Below, in pieces: positions 55,899 through 64,000 of a stretch of DNA of 64,000 bases. This stretch comes from Cristatella mucedo (Eukaryota; Bryozoa; Phylactolaemata; Cristatellidae), in contig WPIO01000050.1 of NCBI GenBank assembly GCA_009760855.2, forward strand, positions 1,707,001-1,771,000, written 5' to 3'. The first letter of the stretch is position 1, and each line of letters opens with the position of its first letter. The notes under the pieces were generated by a model that made no database searches, had not been told where the DNA came from, and was given only the letters and a program-made list of their open reading frames with translations. The translations under genes were made by a program, and so were the position numbers.

Positions 55899-56401
55899 CT
55901 GCAGATGACCACCGATAGCCACCCAGCGTTGGTACGAGGTTTACCGTATGCCATTCCTTCTTTTCTTGTGAGAGCTCAGTTGTACTGCTCGGCAGCACGC
56001 TATCTTGAGCTCCTAGCTCTTCATCTGTGGTCGTGTTATGCTGCCTTCGGGAGACGAGAAGATGCTTGCAAGTCTCTACTCTTTGCTTTCTTTGCATTAT
56101 ATGACTTTCTTAGGTACAAGGGACCTCAGCTGGACATTGTGCTTTTCTCCATAGAACAGTGCAAAGCCAAACATACACACAGATTGACACACAGATTGAC
56201 GTGCACAAACACAAACACACACACAGACACAAAAGAAGTTAGTAAGACCTGTCTGCAGAAGAGCAACAGACAGGCCCACTAAGGCATACTAAGGAGCCGG
56301 GAGATTAAAAAGTCACCAAGTAGAACAAAATAGAGACAAAACCTGCCTGTGAAGTGAGCCTTGCGTATAAGCTACAGCTAGCAAATGTAAAAATAAAAAC
56401 A

Positions 56402-56562
56402 AATATAATTCATTTGCACTGAGCCTTTAGAGAACTTAATCTCTAATTCAGGTACTTCACATATGTCAAGGGGCTCGAGCTTGCGAGCTCGGCATCAAAT
56501 CGATTCACCTCGATCTTGATTGGGCGAGCATATTGACCTCTAAGCCCAACCAGTTCGTCATG
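56402..56562 (-). mobile_element. SINE-II copy
   Basis: AATTCATTTGCACTGAGCCTTTAG..CAGGTACTTCACATATG, GGGCTCGAGC and a diverged box-A end. Confidence 0.8.
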
Positions 56563-57454
56563 TAGTTGGCAAGGAGACAAGGTTTCTTGTGGCTACAGGT
56601 GTGTATCGGCGGCAGTTTTAGAGGAAACGTGGCGGAAAATCAGTGGTCAGTGGGACAAAAGCAAAAGCAGGCTATCAGAAGAAGCTCACAGGCTGTGGTG
56701 CTCCTGCAGCACAAGAGTCAGGTGAAGTACAGGTGCCCAGGTTGCTCAACTCAGAGGCAGTTCTATCACGAGCAATTATTGCATGTGGTAATCTGGAACT
56801 CGAAAATGAGGAAGAAGTCAGTCGCATTCAGTGGCATGCGGTTCGTGACTAAGATAAGTAGGATAATCTTGATTTTCTACTCAGCCAGGAGCTCGGAGCT
56901 AGTAGTACCTGCCTTTGACCGAGGCTTGCTGATGCAAACGATTAGCTTGTTCCGAGCTCTGAATGCTGTATGGAACGTTTTAACCTAGCCAAGAGTAGAC
57001 CCCCAGAAGCATGTGCAGCAGGCCCACTGCAGGCAGGTGAGAAAAGGGCACTTGTGCGATTATCTGAAGTAAGTGCACATAGCAGGCCGCCGAAATCTCA
57101 CTTGTGCCCTTGGTCTCCTGCTGATAATCCGAAGATAGGGGAGCTGTGTGACCCTATGCCTTTTTGTGAGCAGCATAAACAAGCTAGCTTCTTAAATTTG
57201 CCTCTCGAGTCTGTGCCATCTTAATTTCAGGTCTACCTTTCAGCATCCAGCCGGGCCAACTGCACAGTAAGGGTACTTTGATAAATGTATTTCTCGTTTG
57301 TTGCCATCACCGGCATTCGACAAGAGGATCATTGCTGAGAATTTAACACTAATGAAAAGAGCACTCTGCTGAGCAAACAGCTGGCAAACTGCTCAGCCCC
57401 AGCTCTTATAGGAGATAAGCAGTCTGCAAACTGTCTGCAGAATGGTGAATAGGC

Positions 57455-57545
57455 ATCCTATCGGTATCCCTTGGTAGGATTCATCCTATCGGTATCTCTT
57501 GGCAGGATTCATCCTATCGGTATCCCTTGGTAGGATTCAAATTTG
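57455..57545 (+). repeat. 29-bp minisatellite, three copies
   Basis: ATCCTATCGGTATCCCTTGG then TAGGATTC, repeated three times with two mismatches in the middle copy. Confidence 0.9.
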
Positions 57546-57834
57546 ATATCTGAGGTGGACTCCCTAACCATCAAAGTCAAAATGGCACATCCGTTCATTC
57601 TTCCTTGCAATTCGGAATCCCTGTGGTGGCACCTGGTGCTGCCTATAACATCAGCTGACAGATATTCTACATAGCACACCTAGCGACCTTCAGTAGGCCT
57701 GGTCAGCATACCGGCCAGAAGAAACTGTAATGCAGTGATCAGATAACTCTAAATCAAGCCTGACTAGTTGTTAATGGGAAAACTGTTGTAAATGAAAATG
57801 AGTGGTTTAAAGTGCAGATTTCATCACCAGCAGT

Positions 57835-57905
57835 ATTATATATAGTGCGTAGATAGAGATTAGGTTCTATGATGGCACTATGAAAATGTGTTATTATTAT
57901 TATTA
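57835..57905 (+). mobile_element. Diverged L2-like LINE tail
   Basis: GTGCGTAGATAGAGATTAGG..TGGCACTATGAAAATGTGTT, then (ATT)n. Confidence 0.65.
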
Positions 57906-58153
57906 CTCCAGTACAGCCTTTGGGCCCTGAGAGGGGGCTGCCCTAGATTGAAGTTGCAAGCTAAAAACTGACTAAATTCTGCCCTTATCCGGTCACACCT
58001 AAAGAAAACAAAAGGTCATACCTATAGAAGAAGAAAGGTTTCAGCTAAGATATCAACAATGGCGGTCACCTAAACCCTCTAAGCTGGATAAGCACGGCTT
58101 TCGGAAAGCAGGTTTCACTGCATCCTGGCTGTGGAGTCCGGGAGCACTGAGCC

Positions 58154-58196
58154 GTCCTGGCTGTGGCAGTGCTCGAAGCACTGCCACAGCCAGGAC
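58154..58196. repeat. Perfect 20-bp hairpin
   Basis: GTCCTGGCTGTGGCAGTGCT, loop CGA, then its exact reverse complement. Confidence 0.92.
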
Positions 58197-58838
58197 AGCA
58201 GCCTTGACACAATCCTCGACCAATGTGAAGCGACAGTGGCAGCAGGAGCCGCCAGCCAGCGGTCTTCATTAATGCTGTCGAAAGCCTACCGTCGGCTGGA
58301 TCAGTCATATTTGCATTTCTTTGACGGCATACCGAGCGGCCGGGACCCACCGTGCCTGCTGCACCAAATTCTCCGGCAAATGCTAATAAATGGGCCACCG
58401 TGTTAAAATCGTTCGGCATAGGGGCATCGGTGAGCATCGTCATCGTCATCGGCTCGGCTCGCTAGCTCACGCTCTCGGCGCCAGAAAGGGCACGAGCACA
58501 CACACCTCACCATGCAGCCGATGCAGGCAGCAGCTGTGCTACGCATTCATGGAGGTGAGAGTGACATGGGAAGGCTGGTGTGAATCTGGAATGCTGGACG
58601 GCCAAGGTGATTGACAGACCAGGCAGGTGCTGCAGTTTCGGAGAGAGTCCAAAAACCGGACGTAGCCTCCAACGGCACCAGCAGGGTGGCAGAGAAAAGC
58701 GAGAAGCGGCGGCAGACACGTGCTTGGGATGAAAGCCGCGGGCACGCGCACGCGCAGAACCGAAGCCCGAGCCGAGAGCGCGCGCAGCCCCGGGAGACGG
58801 CGCCCCACAGCGAGGAATGCAGCCGGCCCTCGGTTTAC

Positions 58839-58853
58839 CTTCTTCCATCCGTC
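58839..58853 (-). CDS. Candidate 15-nt micro-exon (exon 1 of the model), LMO7-like gene
   Basis: A strong pyrimidine tract ending in TTTAG precedes GACGGATGGAAGAAG, which is followed at once by GTAAAC. The 15 nt read DGWKK in phase 0, which fits the phase-0 start of the next exon at 55,898. The sequence is too short for homology, so this rests only on splice-site quality, strand and phase. It could be a chance pair of sites inside a GC-rich stretch. Confidence 0.35.
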
Positions 58854-59649
58854 CTAAAGTGAAGGAAGAAGCACAAAGTCCTCTGTGACGGTGCACGAGC
58901 ACCGCCATGCCGACCATCATAGCTAGCCGCTGCCGCAGCAGCATCTGCTGCGAAGCCCAGTGGAGGGCAGGCCACGAGACAGGAGGCAGGTGCTTCGACA
59001 GCAGTGCACGCTCGGGCCGCACAGCAGCAGATGGAACACTAGCAGAGAGCCAGGAGCTGTGGGGGGAGGGCAGTTCAGCAAGGCCATTGCAAGCAGCAGC
59101 ACCACACTCAATGTGAGGCAGCCACCGGCTGAGGCTGCCTCCTTGATGAGCTCCAGGCTGCAGACTCGCCTGCAGCTCCAGGCAGGCAATCTTGCCCAAA
59201 GCAAGATGCATGAGCAGCAGCCAGCGTTGACTTCCCAGCTTCCATTCAGCTTTGAGCAGAGAGACCAGAGGGGCAGCACTTGGATTGCTGCTGGAATGAT
59301 CTCCTGTGCAGTTCTCTCCTGATGCCAAGCCACTTTGGAAGCACTCGGTGGCAAAGTGGTAAGTGCCAGTGGTCTGACCAGGTGGTAATGCCACCAGACT
59401 TGTCAGCATTTAGAGGCTGGCCCGAGCAGCAGACTGCAGCACCAGCTGCTGACAGAGGTCCAAGCTGTTTGTGGCCAGTAGTAATTTTTACACTGACCCA
59501 TACAGCACACCATGGCTTGGCTCTTTCCAACGTAGCTGAACGGCTGCACCAGTTTCAGCCTACTCGTGCCGGCAGATCCTCTCGATCAAGGATTAATTAT
59601 CTGCTCCATTTAAATGCTTGCCGTTGGCAGCAGAAGCTTTTGCTCGGCA
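58854..59649. other. Unassigned GC-rich stretch
   Basis: Long frames overlap on both strands (a 300-codon minus-strand ORF spans 58,507-59,409) but show no domain or transmembrane pattern. Confidence 0.35.
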
Positions 59650-59955
59650 GGTCCTAACATGTGGAACTAGCTTTCACCAATTCTTACACAATAACATATA
59701 TTCTCAAGTGGTCGACCAAGGCCCACCCTTTTCAGCTGTCCCGAGCTGGTATTTCCATGCCACTTACTTCCTTGACTGCCCTCCTGACTCAGCTATGATT
59801 CTCACTTTCTCTTTGCTTTGTGAGATGAAGTCCATTGGCTAGGGCATGCATACCGAAAGCCACTTAGGCTTTGAGTATGCTATTGAAAAAACTCTCCTGC
59901 CTAACAGCCACCCGGTCTTTGTGGAGTTGCTGGAAAGGCTGTTGTCCAGATGCTT
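59650..59955 (+). mobile_element. LINE-B copy, plus strand
   Basis: The frame reads QFLHNNIYSQVVDQGPPFSA, FHATYFLDCPPDSAMI, a stop, then HTESHLGFEYAIEKTLLP. Same protein segment as at 7.0 and 47.6 kb. Confidence 0.75.
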
Positions 59956-60301
59956 GTTCTCCTGGCTTCATCTAAAGGTTGCAGTAATCAGCCGTCATAG
60001 CATCTGCTGTTTGAGGCTTGCTGGCTGCCAGCTCAACCACCGATGATGCAGTTTGACTTTTAAGCATCATCAATAAAAGCAAATAAATCAGAGGGCAACG
60101 GTCAACTAGCTCAAACCAGGCTGACAGATCATCATTGAGAACAGCATTTACTGAGTCGATTTGCTGTCTCAGCGATTAGTCGACAAGACGATAACAGATG
60201 TTTATAGCATCTGGTCACAAACTACAGCAAACAGCATGCTTGCAGCTGGGCCACAACTGCAATCAAAACAGGCACATCCACTCAGTCTGTACACCAGGAT
60301 T

Positions 60302-60397
60302 CGGCTCGAGCATTCGGCAATTTTAGGTCAAGGTGTTGAACGATGGAGTGTTTGGCTCGAGCATTCGGCAATTTTAGGTCAAGGTGTTGAACGATGG
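60302..60397 (+). repeat. 51-bp tandem duplication
   Basis: GGCTCGAGCATTCGGCAATT..GGTGTTGAACGATGG occurs twice in direct succession with no mismatches seen. Confidence 0.92.
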
Positions 60398-60607
60398 ATT
60401 AATGGTGGCAGTCTTTAGTAAGAGCACTAGACTGGTAACCAGGGAAGTAACCCACATAGGCCAGGCTAGGAGGGGCCTAGGCTGCAAGGCACCGGGCCTA
60501 TGCCAGGCCTAGGCACCGAGCCTATGCTAGGCCGGTAGGCCCTGAGTCGCCTAGGCTGGTCCTGGCCTGGTCGATTTGGAGAGCTGGCTACGCGTGCCTG
60601 CTGGTAA

Positions 60608-60685
60608 CCTTAATGTAGCTCAATCAGTAAGGCCATTGGACCTTAACTCCGAGGACACGAGATCGTTCCCAGCTCCAGGCAAAGT
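60608..60685 (+). mobile_element. tRNA-like sequence, probable third SINE or tRNA relic
   Basis: TGTAGCTCAATCAGTAAGGC (box-A-like) and GAGATCGTTCCCAGCTCC (box-B-like) are spaced as in a tRNA, but the stems are imperfect and the acceptor arms do not pair cleanly. Confidence 0.4.
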
Positions 60686-60854
60686 CAATATTCACTGCAA
60701 CAGCACCAGTTTTCGACCACTCAATTACCATTATGCATTTTTGAGCCAAATTTAGGCAGATTTGGTCGTGCCTGTAGAGGCTATATGGGATGCTGCTTCA
60801 ATGTTTGAGGGGTGCTGTGACGATTACGACCAAGAGGGGTGCTGTGATGATTAT

Positions 60855-60935
60855 GCCTAGAAGGAGATTAAGTTCTCTGAGGGTGCTTTATCAAGTGTGT
60901 TATTACTATTATTCTTATTATTATTACGACCAAGG
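60855..60935 (+). mobile_element. L2-like LINE 3' tail
   Basis: ATGCCTAGAAGGAGATTAAG..GGTGCTTTATCAAGTGTGTT, then ATT-rich. Confidence 0.8.
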
Positions 60936-61905
60936 TCGTGGGGTCGAGAAGTGTTATTAATTGCTATAATGGCAGAGTCTACCAGGCACTTCAAGTGATA
61001 TTGATTATTGTAACTGAAGGTGCAGGCTTGATGCTGGTAGAATCATGCTGCACTCGACAATAGAAAGTAAGTAGTCTAAGTTTAAAAAATAAAGTTTCTT
61101 TGCTTCGCCACTGTTGCATCTAACCTCTAGCACAGGAGCAACCTTGCCATGACACTGCTGCAGGGTGGATGAAATCGGCTGGCAGGAGTCGATAACTGCC
61201 ACGTGACGGTCTAACCTCACACACTGGCGAACAGCTAGAGCAGCGATTCAGCCGCGCGGACTTGACTTTCGATTTGCCATCTGCAGTCTCCTCAGGAAAC
61301 TATGTGTCGAGCCTTCAGGTCTCTGAGTACAGCAGGGCAAGGGCATCAAACGTTTTAGCCCTGAGGAAAGCAGCAGCTGCAGCAGCAGCAGCAGCTCCAG
61401 CTCCAGCTAAAAGTGCTTAGCTGCTGAGCAGACAGCAACTCATACACAGTCTTTAAAATGGGCGACCGGCCGACTTTGGAGCAGCAGGAAGAGACGGGGC
61501 TTTTACGGCTGCTTCTAATAGATGCCTGTCGCAGAAGGGACCAGGGTGCAACTTTCTCGGCTCAGAAGAGTCGTCACAGCCGTCAGATAAGTGTCTGAGC
61601 ATGAGCGACATTGGGCAGTTAAGATAACTTCAAAGCCACGGCAAACATAACACGAATCCAAAAGGGCTAGTCGAGTTTTTCAGCCCAAATTCAACCAAAA
61701 ACACATTGGCTTCTTAGCTAGCTAGCTAGCTTCTCGAAACAGTGGACTAGGATCTTGTGGTAGCACCACTAGGAAAGTAGGTTTTGGAAAAGAGGCCACA
61801 GATCGACAAATCCTGCTGTTCAAGAATACTCTAGCTTTGCAGGAAGCTGAGTGCCGTCAGGGCTCAGAGCAAGCATGAGACAAATGGCCTTGAACACGGG
61901 CTCCA
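60936..61905. other. Unassigned
   Basis: A minus-strand frame (about 61,115-61,287) reads ETADGKSKVKSARLNR, CSSCSPVCE and on to a stop. It could hold an upstream LMO7-like exon but no domain or clear splice pair fits. Nothing else is recognised. Confidence 0.25.
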
Positions 61906-61907
61906 TG

Positions 61908-63028
61908 TAATAATAATAATAATTCACTTGATAATTCACTTGATAAAGCGCCCTCAGAGAACTTAATCTCTCTCTAGGCGCTTTACATTTGCTGTAAAGT
62001 GAAATGCAATTGAATGGTAAGTAAAATCATGCTTGAAAAACAAACAAAATGAATAATATGGTTAGGGGTGACATGAATAGGGTCAGCATGCAAATGTGAT
62101 TAGTGGCAGCATGCACAGTGTCAGCATGCATAAGCACATCAAGGACGAATCACAGGGACATACTAAATGCTGTCCTAAATAGGTGTGTTTTTAGGTTCCT
62201 TTTAAATGTGGTCAGGTCAGGGGATGTTCTGACGCAGGTCGGGAGGGAGTTCCAGGCTTTGGGAGCATACGAACTAAATGCACGGTCTCCAAATGATTTA
62301 AGGTTTGTATGAGGTATTTCTAGACTGTTGGATTCCGAAAAGCGGGTGGTACGATGGGGTAGTATATCTGACGATGGCCTGATGGGGTAGTATATCTGAC
62401 AGATAGGCTGGAGCCATAGAATGAAGGGACTTAAAAGTGAGCGACAAAACCTTGAAGTCGAGCCGTTGCTTGACTGGTAGCCAGTGCAGGTCGGCGAGAA
62501 GTGGAGTTTGTGGCAACTGCGATGCTCACGGCAGACAAGTCTAGCTGCCGAGTTGTGCACCAGCTGCAATCGCCTGATCGCACATGCTAGTAGGCCAGTA
62601 AGCAGTGAGTTGCAGAAGTCGAGACGGGATGTCATGAATGCATTGACCAACTTAGATGTGGTATCTTTATCTAAACAAGCCCGAATTTTAGCAATGTTAT
62701 GAAGCTGAAAATAGGCGGATTTGACTGTGGAGCTGATATGGTCGTCTAACGAGAGGTCGCTTTGGAATATGACACCTAGATTTCGAGCTGATTCAAAACT
62801 GGAACTGAAGATACTGAACTGGAGATATGCTGGCAGAGCCAGTTTTGAGAGTCAACCTGTCCAATCTCTGGATCACACTGGGTTTGCCCATAACTAGTAA
62901 GTTAGTTTTATCATCGTTAAGTTTTAGAAAATGTGCTGCCATCCATGTGCGGATGTCATCAATGCATGCAGCTAGTGAGTTTAGAGAATTTGAGGTGCTC
63001 GAAGGCTGGGAGGGATCAAGACGATGCA
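61908..63028 (-). mobile_element. L2-like LINE, 3' half
   Basis: Tail, 3' UTR, C-terminus (SFGDRAFSSYAPKAWNSLP, SRLDFCNSLLTGL) and part of the region after Y-A-D-D (SSTSNSLNSLAACIDDIR, NDDKTNLLVMGKPS). It contains a small internal duplication (GATGGGGTAGTATATCTGAC, twice near 62,353-62,401) and a break near 62,800. Confidence 0.9.
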
Positions 63029-63394
63029 CATTGTCAATACAGGTACGAACTAAGCAGCCTACTCGTGATTGCTTCAGAAGAAGCATCCACTGGCAGGAAC
63101 AATCTTCAGTGAAGCAATTGCCGACTAGCCATTTTGTAACGGTCAGCATTCTGCAGCAGTAGAAGCAGCAGAACATAGGAGCTTGGCCCTTTCCGAAGTA
63201 TGAGTCAACTAGTGTCATACATGCCAACTGACATTAATGGTAATCCCATCGAGCCGCTCGGGTGCGAATCACGAGGGCAAGCCAAATATATTGTCAATCT
63301 ACTCACATCCACGATGCCACTGTCCTTTCACAAACCAAATGAGTTAGCTGACATGACCAGTCAACTAGGTGACATTACGTTTTTTTTCGTCATG

Positions 63395-63436
63395 TCCAAA
63401 CTTTCTCACTCTCTCAGTCTCTCTTTCTCCGCCCTC

Positions 63437-63471
<35 letters not shown>

Positions 63472-63527
63472 TACACACTTTCTCTCTACCCTTGTCTTTC
63501 TCTCTGCTTGTCACTCTCTCTCCGTCC

Positions 63528-63568
<41 letters not shown>

Positions 63569-63573
63569 CGTCC

Positions 63574-63612
<39 letters not shown>

Positions 63613-63620
63613 TCTCTGCC
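63395..63620 (+). repeat. CT microsatellite
   Basis: CT with GTCT and CCGTCCGG interruptions. A ~38-bp block beginning CCGTCCGGCTCTCTCTCT occurs twice. Confidence 0.95.
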
Positions 63621-63691
63621 TCTATCTTGCTCAATGTGCCGAGGAAGACCCCTCCCGAGAAACGGTAAATAAATGAAAATAAATCCTAGCT

Positions 63692-63852
63692 GATTAAAAA
63701 GTCTCTTTTTGTATAGCGACCGAAGAGCCTTTACGGCTATCACCATCACTTGGAATGGCGATAAAGGATCGCCCACCGCTGGAATCGAACTCACGACCTC
63801 GGTCCCGAGGTCGTGAAAGCAACCACTTTACCTAGCGTGCCATTACGGCTCA
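63692..63852 (-). mobile_element. SINE-I, best-preserved minus-strand copy
   Basis: AGCCTTTACGGCTATCACCA, GGATCGCCCACCGCTGGAAT, CGACCTCGGTCCCGAGGTCG, TTTACCTAGCGTGCCATTAC. Confidence 0.92.
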
Positions 63853-64000
63853 CCAACGGCCTGCCGTGATACTCGGAGTTCCTTGAGATGGAATAATCAG
63901 GAAAGCGCTGGTTGGTCAAACCAGCGCTTTCATGTTTAAGGTCAATCCAGGCTCTGGTCTCTCTCCTGCATCCGAGGCTAGAGACTTGAAAAAGCCTGGC

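Larger units (their letters stand above)
55899..58838 (-). other. Intron 1 of the model or 5' flank of the LMO7-like gene
   Basis: It contains SINE-II (56,402), a 29-bp triplicated minisatellite (57,455-57,545), a LINE tail (57,835) and a perfect hairpin (58,154-58,196). Plus-strand frames at 56,566-57,224 are discussed in findings. Confidence 0.5.

Noticed and set aside
58507-59409. 300-codon minus-strand ORF
   Set aside because: Cys/Ser/Leu-rich composition without domain or start context, in GC-rich DNA where long chance frames are common. A plausible micro-exon sits inside it in the same strand context.
61005-61300. Minus-strand frames as upstream LMO7-like exons
   Set aside because: Two different open frames compete, splice sites are weak and no family motif is visible.
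58854-64000. Calponin-homology domain exons for the LMO7-like gene
   Set aside because: Looked for on the minus strand; no frame showed the expected Trp/Leu pattern. Either outside the window or absent in this lineage.

Overview
This window is animal nuclear DNA. The evidence is GT-AG introns with matching phases, metazoan domains (a split LIM domain, a split PDZ domain and a THAP zinc finger), L2/CR1-like LINEs, two tRNA-derived SINE families and long microsatellites. It is most likely an invertebrate; a lophotrochozoan or flatworm is only a guess. Nothing looks bacterial or viral, and there is no CRISPR array or operon.

The main gene lies on the minus strand and fills about 16.5-58.9 kb. 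I rebuilt 24 exons (55,898 down to 18,161, about 1,511 codons plus TAG) whose splice phases agree at every junction, plus a candidate 15-nt micro-exon at 58.8 kb. The protein order is: a W-x-x-N/D-L-x-x-W-K motif like that in the middle region of LMO7/LIMCH1, a PDZ domain, a long charged and glutamine-rich coiled-coil region, and a C-terminal LIM domain. That is the layout of the LMO7 / LIMCH1 / Drosophila Smallish family of junction and actomyosin scaffolds. I did not find a calponin-homology domain; if present it lies beyond 58.9 kb or outside the window. The 3' UTR probably runs to an AATAAA near 16.5 kb.

Downstream, at 9.0-9.5 kb, is the start of a second minus-strand gene with a complete THAP domain spread over two exons. 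Weaker candidates are a secreted-protein first exon at 14.3 kb (plus), a cysteine-rich exon at 8.3 kb (minus) and a 33-codon single-pass membrane ORF at 1.0 kb (minus).

The rest is repeats. The commonest is an L2-like LINE with one nearly full-length copy (19.0-22.0 kb, with endonuclease and RT but broken frames), one copy with a long open RT frame (3.9-5.3 kb) and many 3' tails. One SINE family ends in almost the same 3' tail as this LINE. A second LINE family, a satellite-like ~175-bp tandem array with nested insertions (5.6-6.4 kb), several perfect hairpins and long GA/CT, TG and TA tracts complete the window. The most interesting points are a perfect 22-bp hairpin across the LMO7-like stop codon, complementary GA and CT tracts in introns flanking blocks of exons, and micro-exons. 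I saw no clearly new biological system.
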